64,000 nucleotides of DNA, taken from assembly GCA_947500415.1 (NCBI GenBank), contig CANMRT010000002.1:558001-622000 (forward strand), given 5' to 3'. The position numbers and the translations under genes are program-made. The notes below the pieces were generated by a model. That model was not told where the DNA came from. It saw only the letters and a program-made list of their open reading frames with translations, and searched no databases. Source of the DNA: an uncultured Roseicyclus sp. GTDB taxonomy: Bacteria > Pseudomonadota > Alphaproteobacteria > Rhodobacterales > Rhodobacteraceae. Below are positions 1-9,633 of the stretch, piece by piece; the first letter of the stretch is position 1; each line of letters begins with the position of its first letter.

Positions 1-1216
1 AGCCTTCCGCCTTCGCGATTTCTTCTGGGTTCTCCATGTCGATCAACAGGAGCGTGTGGAAATTGCCGTCGCCCACGTGGCCCACAATCGGCGCGGTGAA
101 GCCAAGCTCTGCCAGCTTCTCCTGCGTGGCCTTCACGCAAGTCGCCAATTGGCTGATCGGTACGCAAACGTCGGTGGAAATCCCCTGCGCGCCGGGCCTG
201 AGCTGTAATGCCGCCCAATAGGCATCATGGCGCGCCTGCCAAAGTTTGGTGCGCTCTTCCTCCCGCGTGGTGAAGGTGAAGCCTGTGCCGCCGAACTCGC
301 CCGCAATCTCGCCGAAAACCTCGGCCTGTTCGGTCACGCCTGCCTCTGTCCCGTGAAACTCCAGCAGCAACAGCGGCGCCTCAGTCAGGGTCAGGTTGGA
401 ATAGGCATTGCAGGCACGGACCTGTAGCGCGTCGAGCAATTCGATCCGCGCGACCGGCAGGCCGTATTGGAAGCACCCGATCACTGCGTTGCACGCGGCC
501 TCAACTGTCGGGAAAGAACATGTCGCAGCAGACGTTGCCTCCGAGATGCCCTGCAATTTCAACGTCAGCTCGGTGATCAGGCCTAGGGTGCCTTCCGAGC
601 CCACAATCAACCGCGTCAGATCATACCCGGCCGAGGTCTTTCGCGCCCGCTTGGCACTCGTCACGATCTCACCCGAGGGCAGCACGGCCTTCAACGCCAG
701 CACATTGTCCTTCATCGTGCCGTACCGCACCGCGCAGGTGCCCGATGCATTCGTCGCCGCCATACCGCCAAGGGAAGCATCAGCACCGGGATCAATCGGA
801 AAGAAGAGGCCGGTGTCGCGCAGATGCGTGTTGAGCGCCTTGCGCGTCACACCCGGTTGGATGACCACATCCATATCATCCGGATGCACTTCAAGAATGG
901 CATCCATCTGACTGAAATCCAGTGATATTCCCCCAGCCGGCGCGTTCACGTGCCCTTCCAGAGAAGTGCCAGTTCCAAAGGCAATGATCGGCACGCCGTG
1001 GGTGGCACAGATACGCACGATGTCCTGCACCTCTTCGGTGCCCTGCGGAAAGATCACGGCATCAGGCGGCTGATTGCGCAGCCAGGTTGTCGTGTGCCCA
1101 TGCTGCTCTCGCAGGCTTTGGCCGGTCTCGACACGCGGACCATAGCGCTGCGTCAGAATGCCAAGTGCTGTGGCGATCCCGTCTTCATTCCGTGGCAAAT
1201 CAGCGAGTAGCGCCAT
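1..1216 (-). CDS. FAD-binding oxidase, D-lactate/glycolate dehydrogenase type (3' end cut by window)
   Basis: The ATG lies at 1216 and 405 codons run to the window edge, so the C-terminus is missing. The translation holds the PCMH-type FAD-binding core (an FGTGTSLEG stretch near residue 75, then a DPGADASLGGMAATNASGT-like segment) and, near the end, HVGDGNFH, typical of the FAD-linked oxidase C-terminal domain. This family (GlcD/Dld) oxidises 2-hydroxy acids such as D-lactate or glycolate and passes electrons to cytochrome c or quinone. The rhodanese gene ends only 6 bp upstream, so the two are probably co-transcribed. The substrate cannot be fixed from sequence; D-lactate is the best guess from the single-subunit form. 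Confidence 0.85.
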   Translation of the reverse strand, partial: MALLADLPRNEDGIATALGILTQRYGPRVETGQSLREQHGHTTTWLRNQPPDAVIFPQGTEEVQDIVRICATHGVPIIAFGTGTSLEGHVNAPAGGISLDFSQMDAILEVHPDDMDVVIQPGVTRKALNTHLRDTGLFFPIDPGADASLGGMAATNASGTCAVRYGTMKDNVLALKAVLPSGEIVTSAKRARKTSAGYDLTRLIVGSEGTLGLITELTLKLQGISEATSAATCSFPTVEAACNAVIGCFQYGLPVARIELLDALQVRACNAYSNLTLTEAPLLLLEFHGTEAGVTEQAEVFGEIAGEFGGTGFTFTTREEERTKLWQARHDAYWAALQLRPGAQGISTDVCVPISQLATCVKATQEKLAELGFTAPIVGHVGDGNFHTLLLIDMENPEEIAKAEG

Positions 1217-1222
1217 GCCCGA

Positions 1223-1600
1223 TCAGCTTTCCGTCGGCCCGCCCGCATCCTTCCAGGCCGGGAAACCACCGATGTTGGTGACGTTGGTGAAGCCCATGTC
1301 CTGCAAGGTCTTGCCCGCCAAAGCGGCTTGCCCACCTGCTCCGCAGACAAGGTAGATCTCGGCATCTTTCTCGAAAATCGGATTGTAGAGCGCCTCAACC
1401 GCCGGATCGGCATTGAACTCGATCATCCCGCGTGGCACGCGGTGCGCGCCTTTGATCGTGCCCGACTGCGCAATCGACGCGCTGTCGCGAACGTCGATAA
1501 AGGTGCCCTGCCCGGCGGCATGCTTGGCAATCGCGTCCTCTGCCGACATTTTCGGGACGGAGGCATTGGCGGCCTCCATGTAATCCTTGGCAGTTTTCAT
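1223..1600 (-). CDS. Rhodanese-like domain protein
   Basis: A 125-residue single-domain rhodanese. FIDVRD at about residue 34 and the substrate loop YLVCGAGGQAA, with the presumed catalytic Cys86, are visible, as is the terminal GFPAWKDAGG typical of the fold. Such proteins carry sulfane sulfur as a persulfide on the cysteine, in the cytoplasm. The loop is C-G-A-G-G rather than the classical C-R-x-G-x-R, which suggests a substrate other than thiosulfate. It sits just upstream of the FAD oxidase and 12 bp downstream of ispG, so it probably belongs to the same transcript. Confidence 0.85.
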   Translation of the reverse strand: MKTAKDYMEAANASVPKMSAEDAIAKHAAGQGTFIDVRDSASIAQSGTIKGAHRVPRGMIEFNADPAVEALYNPIFEKDAEIYLVCGAGGQAALAGKTLQDMGFTNVTNIGGFPAWKDAGGPTES

Positions 1601-1612
1601 TGATCTCGCTCC

Positions 1613-2746
1613 CTATTCGGCGGCTTGTTCACTGGCGGCCTGCGCCGCTTCAATCTCTTCGGCCTTCTTCTCAACCTGTTCCACGATGTGGTCGACCATC
1701 TGGTCATTGCTCATCTTGTGGCTCTGTTTGCCCGCCAGGTAAACCATGCCGCTGCCCGCCCCACCACCGGTAAAGCCAACGTCGGTCATAAGCGCCTCGC
1801 CGGGGCCATTCACCACACAGCCGATGATGCTCAGGCTCATAGGCGTCTTGATATGCTCCAACCGCTCTTCCAGCGTGGCCACCGTCTTGATCACGTCGAA
1901 CCCCTGCCGCGCGCAGGAGGGGCAAGAGATGATGTTGACCCCCCGATGCCGCAAACCCAGCGATTTCAGGATCTCAAACCCGATCTTAATCTCTTCCACC
2001 GGGTCCGCCGACAGGCTCACGCGCATCGTGTCGCCAATCCCGGCCCACAGCAGATTGCCAAGGCCAATCGCCGATTTCACAGTGCCACCGACGAAGCCCC
2101 CGGCCTCGGTGATCCCCATATGAAACGGTGCGTCGGTCTGGTCGGCCAATTGCTGGTAAGCCGCCGCGGTCATGAAGATGTCAGACGCCTTCATGGAGAT
2201 CTTGAACTCGTGAAAGTCGTTATCTTCCAACAGCTTGATGTGGTGCATGCCACTCTCGACCATCGCGTCGGGGCACGGCTCGCCATACTTCTCAAGCAGA
2301 TGCTTTTCCAACGACCCGGCATTCACGCCGATCCGGATGGAGCAATTATGATCCCGCGCCGCCTTCACGACTTCCTTCACGCGGGTCGCATCGCCGATGT
2401 TGCCCGGATTGATCCGCAGACAGGCCGCCCCGGCCTCAGCCGCCTCAATCCCGCGTTTGTAGTGGAAGTGGATGTCCGCCACGATCGGCACCGGGCTTTC
2501 GCGGCAAATCTCATGCATGGCCTTGGCGCTATCGGCGTCAGGAACCGACACGCGGACAATATCAGCCCCGGCCTCAGCCGCTGCAATCACCTGCTTGATC
2601 GTAGCGCTGGCGTCGGTCGTCAGCGTGTTGGTCATCGTCTGCACGGAAATCGGCGCGTCGCCCCCAACAGGCACATTGCCCACCATGATCTGGCGAGAGC
2701 GTCGGCGGTCGATATTGCGCCAGGGGCGGATGGGGTTGTGTGACAT
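1613..2746 (-). CDS. ispG: 4-hydroxy-3-methylbut-2-en-1-yl diphosphate synthase
   Basis: A 377-residue IspG, the penultimate step of the MEP isoprenoid pathway: reductive ring opening of MEcPP to HMBPP. The 4Fe-4S ligands are recognisable as Cys275, Cys278 ([12 protein letters not shown]) and Cys310 ([10 protein letters not shown]), with Glu317 following. The chosen start (MSHNPIRPW) is preceded by AAAAGG; an in-frame extension to 2854 reads as non-conserved sequence and is rejected. It lies 146 bp downstream of a RodZ-like gene. The C-terminus is Ala/Glu-rich and longer than the catalytic core. Confidence 0.96.
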   Translation of the reverse strand: MSHNPIRPWRNIDRRRSRQIMVGNVPVGGDAPISVQTMTNTLTTDASATIKQVIAAAEAGADIVRVSVPDADSAKAMHEICRESPVPIVADIHFHYKRGIEAAEAGAACLRINPGNIGDATRVKEVVKAARDHNCSIRIGVNAGSLEKHLLEKYGEPCPDAMVESGMHHIKLLEDNDFHEFKISMKASDIFMTAAAYQQLADQTDAPFHMGITEAGGFVGGTVKSAIGLGNLLWAGIGDTMRVSLSADPVEEIKIGFEILKSLGLRHRGVNIISCPSCARQGFDVIKTVATLEERLEHIKTPMSLSIIGCVVNGPGEALMTDVGFTGGGAGSGMVYLAGKQSHKMSNDQMVDHIVEQVEKKAEEIEAAQAASEQAAE

Positions 2747-2892
2747 GGGGCGGCCCTTTTCCGGTCTTGCCCACAAGATAGACATGTCAGGCGGGCTGGA
2801 CAACGCAGCGTTTTCGCGAAAGTCGGGATGCCGCAGCGGGGCCGTGTCCGCCAAGGCGGACGTTCAAGGCCAATCCGGACGTGCTGGGACCG

Positions 2893-4329
2893 TCAGGGGC
2901 GTGGGATCGGGCGTTCGGTGTCGGCGTCCGGCGCCAAAACAACCACCGGAAGCGCATTGCTGGCCACGATGGCGGCTGCCACATCTGCAGGGATGTCCGG
3001 GAACAACGCCAAGGCTGCTTCCACTTGCCCACCAGACGCACCAGTCGGATCGTAGACCACTGCCTGCTGCTGTTGCGGCACTTCAACCGGCGCCGCCGGG
3101 ATCGCCGCTGCGTCCAGTACGAGCGAGGCGATTTCGGTCAGGTCTGGGTCGGCTGCGGTATCCGCGATGGAATAGGCCGCGGACAATGCGTCGGCTGTCA
3201 GCTCCACATCGCGCACGATCGAGGCACCAACACCAGCAGGCCCAAGCGCCACGCCGTTCACCGCAAAGTAAAGCGAGCCCGCGTTGCCGGATCGCAGTGT
3301 CGGAACCGTATCGCCTTCAGGCAGCACGTAGCTGTCGCCCGCGTTCAATGTCGCCTCGTAAATTGTATCCCCGGCGGGGGATGAGATGCGAACCCACGTG
3401 GGCCGCGTGGCAAAGATCATCACCTGATCGGTGGCCTGCGTCACCTGCACAACCGGTGCCGAGGCCGGGTTGCCCAGTTCGGGCGCAATGCGCGGCGCGG
3501 CATCGGCCAGTGCGCCGACATCGTCCGGGTTGACCGTGCCAATCGCGCTGTCCCGCGGCGTCAGAACCGGCGCTTCAAGCGCTTGCGGGCGGTAAAGGCG
3601 GTCCGCGCTTTCCGGGCCCGGCACCGCGATATCAAAGCCCTGCTCCGCATCGAAAGCGCCTTCAGCCGCTCCGGCCAGTGGATCAAGCTGCGCCAGCGGA
3701 ATGGATGGCGCTTCATCAATGGGTGCGATGTTCAGGCGCTGAATGTCGTGCAGGATCGCCCAGGCGCCGTAGCCGATGCCACCAGCCAGAACGACCAACA
3801 CCGCAATAGAGCCAAGCGCGCCGGGCTCGACCCGTGCAAAGAGGCTGTCCTTGACCGGCGCGTAAGAGATGCGGGTGGAGGACATGACCTCATTCGGGTC
3901 CAGCCGCCGGGGCGCGCTGCTGACCTGCCGTTTGACCTCAGCCGCCTGTCCAGCAGCACCGCCGTGGATGCCGCGAAAGCCGGTTTCCTCGCAGAAGCGG
4001 CGGAAGGTCCATTCCGGATCGATCCCAAGATAGCGCGCGTAGGACCGCACATAGCCCGCAATGAAGCCGGGCGATTGGAACGCGCCGACGTCGCCATTTT
4101 CGATGGCTGCGATGTAGGTGGCGCGGATGCGCAACTCGCGTTCGACATCCAGAAGGCTTTTGCCGAGCGTCGCACGCTCCCCCCTCAGTAGGTCGCCGAG
4201 TGGCACGTCATGTAGGTCGTATCCGTCGAAGGCTGGGGTTTGGGCCGGATCAGAATCGAACGAGACGTCGGATGCGCCTTGCGCGTCCCACTGACCATCG
4301 CCCCTATACTGATCGTTGTCATGGCCCAT
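2893..4329 (-). CDS. RodZ-like cytoskeletal membrane protein (HTH + DUF4115)
   Basis: A 478-residue protein with a cytoplasmic helix-turn-helix of the RodZ type at about residues 43-115 (GDLLRGERATLGKSLLDVE, then YIAAIEN and FIAGYVRSYARYLG), one transmembrane helix at about 171-192, and a long periplasmic region whose part around 320-370 (WVRISSPAGDTIYEATLNAG) matches DUF4115. RodZ links MreB to the elongasome and keeps rod shape. The periplasmic linker is Ala/Pro-rich and long. Its location directly upstream of ispG fits the rodZ-ispG arrangement known from other proteobacteria. Confidence 0.88.
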   Translation of the reverse strand: MGHDNDQYRGDGQWDAQGASDVSFDSDPAQTPAFDGYDLHDVPLGDLLRGERATLGKSLLDVERELRIRATYIAAIENGDVGAFQSPGFIAGYVRSYARYLGIDPEWTFRRFCEETGFRGIHGGAAGQAAEVKRQVSSAPRRLDPNEVMSSTRISYAPVKDSLFARVEPGALGSIAVLVVLAGGIGYGAWAILHDIQRLNIAPIDEAPSIPLAQLDPLAGAAEGAFDAEQGFDIAVPGPESADRLYRPQALEAPVLTPRDSAIGTVNPDDVGALADAAPRIAPELGNPASAPVVQVTQATDQVMIFATRPTWVRISSPAGDTIYEATLNAGDSYVLPEGDTVPTLRSGNAGSLYFAVNGVALGPAGVGASIVRDVELTADALSAAYSIADTAADPDLTEIASLVLDAAAIPAAPVEVPQQQQAVVYDPTGASGGQVEAALALFPDIPADVAAAIVASNALPVVVLAPDADTERPIPRP

Positions 4330-4586
4330 GCGGCCTGCCCCGATTCTATGGGTCCAACCACCACTTATCGTGGTGCGCTGCCCGTTTGTCCCAAGATGTT
4401 ACCCCAAAACGGATGATTCCCAAAGGACCTCCGTCGACTTTTGTTTGCGATACCATGGTCAGCGGGCGCAATGCACCCCGCCTATGGACCAACTTATGCC
4501 TTTCGGCACGTTTCAGCCCATGTTTTTGCAAACAATTCGGGGGGATGCAGGAAACCGCGCCAAATGGGCGCGCCCCACGTGCGGCC

Positions 4587-5810
4587 TTAGCCCGCCAATT
4601 CCTGCCGGTTCAGCGCGCAATGGGACCACAGGCCGTCCATCGCTTGCACCAATCCGTCCAGCATTTTCGGGTCATGGACCGGCGACGGGGTGAATCGCAG
4701 ACGCTCCGTCCCGCGCGGCACAGTTGGGTAGTTGATCGGCTGCACGTAGATACCGAAATCTTCCAACAGCATGTCCGAGATCGCCTTGGTGTGGACTGGA
4801 TCGCCCACCATGACGGGCACGATATGGCTGCCGTGGTCGATGATCGGCAGGCCCAGGGCCTTCAGCCGCATCTTCAGAACCTTGGCGCGTTCCTGGTGCA
4901 GATCGCGCAACGCCTGATCGGTCTTCAGGTGCCGGACCGAGGCCGCAGCTCCCGCTGCAACAACCGGCGGCAGCGACGTCGTGAAGATGAACCCCGGCGC
5001 ATAGGACCTCACCGCGTCACACATTTTTGCCGATGCCGAGATATAACCGCCATGCACACCATAGGCCTTGCCCAGCGTGCCGTTTATGATGTCGACCCGG
5101 TCCAGCAGGCCATCACGCTCCGCAACACCGCCCCCGCGGGGCCCGTACATGCCCACCGCGTGGACCTCATCTAGGTAGGTCAACGCGCCGAATTCGTCCG
5201 CCAGATCGCAGATCGCCTCGATCGGCCCGAAATCACCATCCATCGAATAGATCGACTCAAACGCAATCAGCTTGGGCGCTTGTGGGTCATCCGCCTCCAA
5301 CAGCTCACGCAAATGGGCGACATCATTGTGGCGGAAGATGCGCTTGGCCCCGCCATTGCGCCGCACGCCTTCAATCATCGAGGCATGGTTCAGGGCGTCG
5401 GAATAGATGATGAGGCCGGGGAACAGCTTGGGCAGCGTGGAAAGCGTCGCGTCATTGGCGATGTAGGCACTGGTGAAAACCAAAGCTGCCTCCTTGCCAT
5501 GCAAGTCCGCAAGTTCCGCCTCCAACGCCTTGTGGTAAACCGTGGTGCCAGAGATGTTGCGCGTCCCACCGGACCCTGCGCCCGTAGCCTCCAGCGCCTC
5601 ATGCATCGCGTTCAGCACAACCGGATGCTGGCCCATGCCGAGGTAGTCGTTGCCGCACCACACGGTGATCTGTTGCTCGGACCCGTCTGGCTTTTTCCAC
5701 ACCGCATGGGGGAAATTGCCCCGACTGCGTTCAATGTCGATGAACGTCCGGTAGCGGCCTTCGTCGTGCAGCTTGCCCAATGCCTCGTCGAGCGCGGTCT
5801 CGTAGTTCAC
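4587..5810 (-). CDS. hemA: 5-aminolevulinate synthase
   Basis: A 407-residue PLP enzyme condensing glycine and succinyl-CoA to 5-aminolevulinate, the first step of tetrapyrrole synthesis in alphaproteobacteria (C4 route). Visible features are the substrate-binding [11 protein letters not shown] segment (about 79-89), the [10 protein letters not shown] motif, and the PLP lysine Lys248 in [13 protein letters not shown]. Length and motifs match the family throughout. It stands alone, 257 bp from the next minus-strand gene, and carries a convincing FnrL-type site upstream, so oxygen control is likely. Confidence 0.97.
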   Translation of the reverse strand: MNYETALDEALGKLHDEGRYRTFIDIERSRGNFPHAVWKKPDGSEQQITVWCGNDYLGMGQHPVVLNAMHEALEATGAGSGGTRNISGTTVYHKALEAELADLHGKEAALVFTSAYIANDATLSTLPKLFPGLIIYSDALNHASMIEGVRRNGGAKRIFRHNDVAHLRELLEADDPQAPKLIAFESIYSMDGDFGPIEAICDLADEFGALTYLDEVHAVGMYGPRGGGVAERDGLLDRVDIINGTLGKAYGVHGGYISASAKMCDAVRSYAPGFIFTTSLPPVVAAGAAASVRHLKTDQALRDLHQERAKVLKMRLKALGLPIIDHGSHIVPVMVGDPVHTKAISDMLLEDFGIYVQPINYPTVPRGTERLRFTPSPVHDPKMLDGLVQAMDGLWSHCALNRQELAG

Positions 5811-5907
5811 TGGCGGTCTCCTTGAGCGGGGCCACCCGCCCCGTCAGTTCGATAGCTATCGGGTTTTTCCCGTTGGCCTGACATATGGCGCACAAGGCCC
5901 CAAGGCC

Positions 5908-5948
5908 AAGATACAAAATGCCGCGTTGGGGACTTTGATCTGCGTCAA
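5908..5948 (-). promoter_or_regulatory. FnrL-type box and promoter of hemA
   Basis: Positions 5935-5948 read TTGAT-CTGC-GTCAA, one mismatch from the FNR consensus TTGATnnnnATCAA. On the minus strand a weak -10 (TATCTT) covers 5913-5908. With transcription starting near 5901 the box centre (5941.5) would sit at about -41, the class II activator position. hemA begins at 5810. In Rhodobacter, hemA is a known FnrL target; here the assignment is inferred from pattern and spacing. Confidence 0.7.
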
Positions 5949-5967
5949 GCCGTAGCGTCAAAAGGCA

Positions 5968-5998
5968 AAAGGCCCCCGGCTCGCGCCCGGGGGCCTTT
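5968..5998 (-). terminator. Rho-independent terminator of the CHDCH haem-protein gene
   Basis: A perfect 12-bp stem (5968-5979 with 5987-5998) and a 7-nt loop. Read on the minus strand it is followed by a T-rich stretch (TTTTGCCTTTTG). It lies 11 bp past the stop codon at 6010. Confidence 0.85.
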
Positions 5999-6009
5999 GC
6001 TGTATCGCA

Positions 6010-6600
6010 TTATTCGCCGCCGAGACGCACTTCGAAGGCAGGGTAACCGAGGCTGTCAGAGAAGCTGAACCCGCCATGGCAATCGTGGCAGAACGACTGG
6101 CTGATGTTCATCGGGTTCCCATTGGGCTGCACGGCGGAATAGAACCAACCGTCGGTGTCAGGGAATTCTTCGGTCGTGCCGCGGGTCATGATAAACAGCG
6201 GACCCAGGCGTGGGGCGTTGTCGCGCAGGGTGTAGCTTTCCTTGGCGATGACGGTGCCCACGGGCATCTCGAAGCTTTCGTCATCCTCTTCGTATTGAAT
6301 GTAGGCCTCGTATCCCACTTCATTGACGAAGGTGTTCAGGAAGCGCCCGCCATGCATACCCGGCGCGGCGGGGCCGGTCTGGGCATGGCCCCAGTCGCGG
6401 TAGACGGCGGCAACCTCGTCGCCCGCGCTTTGGTAGTTCTCTAGCAGCTCGGCACTGACGCAATCGTAAAGCGCGTCGATCTGTTCCTGGGTGAAATCGG
6501 GGATCTCGGCCTCAAACGTGCAGCCGTGGCTGTCGGCGGCGGCGGAAGTGGCAAAAAGTGCTGCCGCAATCGCGGTCAGGCTGAGAAGACGTGTTTTCAT
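6010..6600 (-). CDS. Exported cytochrome P460-like haem protein
   Basis: A 196-residue protein with a cleavable signal peptide (MKTRLLSLTAIAAALFATSAAA) and a c-type haem motif CHDCH near residue 178. The body contains the features of the cytochrome P460 group (YRDWGHAQTG, GTVIAKESYT, GWFYSAVQPNG), so it is expected in the periplasm. P460 proteins include hydroxylamine-oxidising enzymes, but many heterotroph homologues have no known role and this one shows no nitrogen-cycle neighbours. The start at 6600 is chosen because it begins the signal peptide; an in-frame extension of 13 codons upstream would spoil it. Confidence 0.75.
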   Translation of the reverse strand: MKTRLLSLTAIAAALFATSAAADSHGCTFEAEIPDFTQEQIDALYDCVSAELLENYQSAGDEVAAVYRDWGHAQTGPAAPGMHGGRFLNTFVNEVGYEAYIQYEEDDESFEMPVGTVIAKESYTLRDNAPRLGPLFIMTRGTTEEFPDTDGWFYSAVQPNGNPMNISQSFCHDCHGGFSFSDSLGYPAFEVRLGGE

Positions 6601-6721
6601 GTAGCTGGAGTCCCTGGCTGTGTGTCCCTGCGCCGGCACGGGCGCGATGGCTGCACGCTATCGGAAACCGTGAGAAATCCAATGACACGGGCGTTCACAT
6701 CTGCGGGAGCGGCGCCTCACG

Positions 6722-6775
6722 CGCTCCTCGGGGCCACGCCCCTATGGGGCGCCACCCCTCCTCGCAGCCGCCCCG
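6722..6775 (+). repeat. 54-bp intergenic repeat, copy 1
   Basis: Aligns without gaps to 62093-62146, with identity roughly four in five and a 20-bp exact core at the 3' end (6756-6775). It is G+C-rich with internal complementarity (CCACGCCCC / GGGGCG). It sits between the haem-protein gene and the M20 peptidase gene. A dispersed non-coding repeat is likely; function unknown. Confidence 0.6.
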
Positions 6776-6839
6776 ATCTGGTTGCACCTTCGGGTCCAAG
6801 CCGCCAAGTTGGGCCAAACCTCGTTTCATCGGAGCTCCC

Positions 6840-8216
6840 ATGTCCCTCGACGCCGTCCTGTCCCGCATCGACGCCGACCTCGACGCCGCAACCGCGCGCC
6901 TGTTCGATCTGCTGCGCATCCAGTCGATCTCAACCGACCCGGCCTTTGATGGAGAGGTCGCCAAGGCGGCCGAATGGCTGGCCGCGGAACTGAACGGGCT
7001 TGGGTTTGAGGCCAGCGTGCGCCCCACCACGGGCCATCCGATGGTTGTGGCCCATGGCGCCGATGACGGGCCTCACGTCCTGTTCTACGGCCATTATGAC
7101 GTGCAGCCGGTTGACCCGCTTGAGCTTTGGAACCGTGATCCCTTCGATCCGGTCATTGAAGAACAGAACGGCAAGCCTGTGATCCGCGCGCGAGGGGCGG
7201 CGGACGACAAAGGCCAGCTGATGACCTTTGTGGAGGCGTGCCGCGCGTGGAAGGCCGAAACCGGCAAATTGCCCGCGCGCGTCACGATCTTTCTGGAAGG
7301 GGAAGAGGAAAGCGGGTCGCCTTCCTTAGTGCCGTTCCTGGAAGAGAATGCAGATGAGTTGAAAGCCGAAGTCGCCCTGATCTGTGACACGGGGCTCTAC
7401 GCCGAAGGTGTGCCCGGCATCGTGACGCAACTGCGCGGCATGTTGCAGGAAGAGATCACCGTCACCGGTCCCCGCATCGACCTGCATTCTGGCATGTTCG
7501 GCGGCGTGGCGATGAACCCGATCCGCGTTCTGTCTCGCGTGCTGTCCAACCTGCATGACGACCACGGCGTGATCCAGGTGCCTGGGTTTTATGACGGCAT
7601 CCCGGAGTTGGAGCCGGAGCTGAAAGCGCAATGGGACGCGCTTGGCTTTGATGCGGAGGCCTTCCTTGGCCCCGTGGGCCTCAGCCATCCCGCCGGTGAA
7701 GCGGGCCGCGCGGGGCTAGAGATGATCTGGTCCCGCCCCACGGCGGAAGTGAACGGCATCTGGGGCGGCTACACAGGCGCGGGCTTCAAGACCGTGCTGC
7801 CCTCCGAGGCTCATGCCAAGATCAGCTTCCGTCTAGTGGCGGGTCAGGACCCACTGCGCCTGCGCGAGAACTTCCGCGATTGGGTGCTGTCGCAGATGCC
7901 GCCCGATTGCTCGGTGGAATTCGTGGCCCACGGCGCCTCCCCCGCCGGGTTGATGGACACGAGCCATCCGATTTTCGAGAAAACCCGCGAGGCGCTGTCA
8001 GAGGAATGGCCGGCCGAGGCCGCCTTCATCGGCAGCGGCGGCTCGATCCCCGTGGCGGGCTATTTCAAGACGATCCTTGGCATGGATTCGGTGCTGGCGG
8101 GTTTCGGCAAGGATGACGACGCGATCCATTCGCCGAATGAGAAGTACGATGTTGAGAGCTTCCATCGCGGCATCCGCTCTTGGGCGCGGGTCTTGGGAAA
8201 ATTGGCAGAGAATTAA
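6840..8216 (+). CDS. M20 family metallopeptidase (dipeptidase)
   Basis: A 458-residue zinc peptidase. Metal-binding signatures of the M20 family are present in order: FYGHYDVQP (first His), ARGAADDKG (bridging Asp) and EGEEESGS (catalytic/bridging Glu pair), followed by the dimerisation domain (ITVTGPRIDLHSGMFGG). These enzymes cleave dipeptides or deacylate amino acids in the cytoplasm. The start at 6840 is favoured because it opens the conserved N-terminal helix; upstream in-frame sequence lies in a repeat region. Exact substrate is unknown. Confidence 0.9.
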   Translation: MSLDAVLSRIDADLDAATARLFDLLRIQSISTDPAFDGEVAKAAEWLAAELNGLGFEASVRPTTGHPMVVAHGADDGPHVLFYGHYDVQPVDPLELWNRDPFDPVIEEQNGKPVIRARGAADDKGQLMTFVEACRAWKAETGKLPARVTIFLEGEEESGSPSLVPFLEENADELKAEVALICDTGLYAEGVPGIVTQLRGMLQEEITVTGPRIDLHSGMFGGVAMNPIRVLSRVLSNLHDDHGVIQVPGFYDGIPELEPELKAQWDALGFDAEAFLGPVGLSHPAGEAGRAGLEMIWSRPTAEVNGIWGGYTGAGFKTVLPSEAHAKISFRLVAGQDPLRLRENFRDWVLSQMPPDCSVEFVAHGASPAGLMDTSHPIFEKTREALSEEWPAEAAFIGSGGSIPVAGYFKTILGMDSVLAGFGKDDDAIHSPNEKYDVESFHRGIRSWARVLGKLAEN

Positions 8217-8231
8217 CTAGCGTCGACGGCG

Positions 8232-9596
8232 TTAGGCCGGCACGCTGTTGGTCGTGAGTTTTGCCGACATGCGCCAGAAACGCAGCACAAGGATGGCGCC
8301 CGCGCCTGCGAGGCCAATGGCGAGGCCCGCCCAGATGCCTTCGCCGCCCCAACCCAACGGGAAGCCCAGCGCCCAAGCCAGCGGCACGCCAATGATCCAA
8401 TAGGCGATGAAGGCGTAGATCATGGGCACGGTCGTGTCTTGCAGTCCGCGCAAAAGGCCCAGCGCCATGACCTGGGCCGCGTCCGCCAATTGGAAGAAGC
8501 AGGCCACAATCAAAAGGCTCGCGCCGACGGCGATGATCTGCGGGCGGAGCGGGTCAGAAGGATCGACGAAAAGCCCCACAAGCGGCTCGGCGGCGAGGAT
8601 CAGGAGCAGGATCGTTGCGGCCACCGTCACACCGGACAACAGCAGCGCCGCCTTGGCCGCGTTGCGCAGCGCGTTCGGATCGCCCGTGCTCCATGCCCGG
8701 CCCACCCGGATCGTGGCCGCAGAACTCAGGCCGATGTGGATCATGAACGTGACGGAAATGATCTGCAGCGCGATGCCGTGGGCGGCCAACTCCAACGTGC
8801 CAATCCAGCCCATCAGGATCATCGTTGCCATGAACAGCCCCGCCTCGGACAAAAGCGTCACAGCGATAGGCGCGCCCAGCCGGAAAACCTGCCCCATGGC
8901 GTCCCAATCCGGGCGCCAAAAGCGAACGAAGAGCTCGTAGGCTCGCATGCCAGGACCCCGCGCAGCATAAAGCACAAGGATCGCGAAGATCAGAAGATGC
9001 GTCCCAAGCGACGCAATGGCCGCGCCTTTGATGCCCAACTCCGGCGCGCCGAGGTTGCCAAAGATCAGCACCCAGTTGACGAAGGCGTTCAGCACCAGCC
9101 CGCCAAGCCAGGCCCACAGCACGATGCCGGGGCGGTCCAACGCACTCAGGTGGGAGCGCAGGGCAATCAGCAGCACCCCGGGCCAGATCGCGAGGCCCGC
9201 GATACGCAGGTAGCTTTGCGCGTCTGCGGCAACTTGCGGGTCTTGCCGCGCCTCCAGCAGAATCGCTTCGGAGAACCAGAACAACGGGAGCGACAGCGCC
9301 CCAAAGGCGATCCCGATCCATAGACCCATCCGCGTAACGCGGCGCACCTGCACCGCATCATCGCGCGCGGACGCGGCCGCCACCATCGGCATGATCGCCA
9401 GCGAAAACCCCATGCCCATGATGAGGATCAGGTGAAAATAGCTCGACCCCAACGCCACAGCGGCCAGTTCTTCCACACCATACCAGCCCATCATCACCGT
9501 GTCGGTCACACCGATGAAGGTCTGCGCAAGCTGTCCGCCAATCAGCGGTAGGCCCAGCTTCAGCGTGGCTCTGATATGTGCAGTGAAAGTCATCAT
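8232..9596 (-). CDS. MATE family efflux transporter
   Basis: A 454-residue, very hydrophobic protein with about 12 transmembrane segments and the MATE signature near the N-terminus (LGLPLIGGQLAQTFIGVTDTVMMGWYG). The family exports drugs and other cations in exchange for Na+ or H+ (NorM/DinF type). It converges with the M20 peptidase gene, 15 bp apart. The start codon could be either of two adjacent methionines. Confidence 0.92.
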   Translation of the reverse strand: MMTFTAHIRATLKLGLPLIGGQLAQTFIGVTDTVMMGWYGVEELAAVALGSSYFHLILIMGMGFSLAIMPMVAAASARDDAVQVRRVTRMGLWIGIAFGALSLPLFWFSEAILLEARQDPQVAADAQSYLRIAGLAIWPGVLLIALRSHLSALDRPGIVLWAWLGGLVLNAFVNWVLIFGNLGAPELGIKGAAIASLGTHLLIFAILVLYAARGPGMRAYELFVRFWRPDWDAMGQVFRLGAPIAVTLLSEAGLFMATMILMGWIGTLELAAHGIALQIISVTFMIHIGLSSAATIRVGRAWSTGDPNALRNAAKAALLLSGVTVAATILLLILAAEPLVGLFVDPSDPLRPQIIAVGASLLIVACFFQLADAAQVMALGLLRGLQDTTVPMIYAFIAYWIIGVPLAWALGFPLGWGGEGIWAGLAIGLAGAGAILVLRFWRMSAKLTTNSVPA

Positions 9597-9633
9597 CGCG
9601 CCTTACGCCCCTGCCCCGGCCCCGGCAAGCGGT

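Noticed and set aside
1625-2743. 372-codon plus-strand frame over ispG
   Set aside because: Antisense shadow of ispG; no motif and no plausible start.
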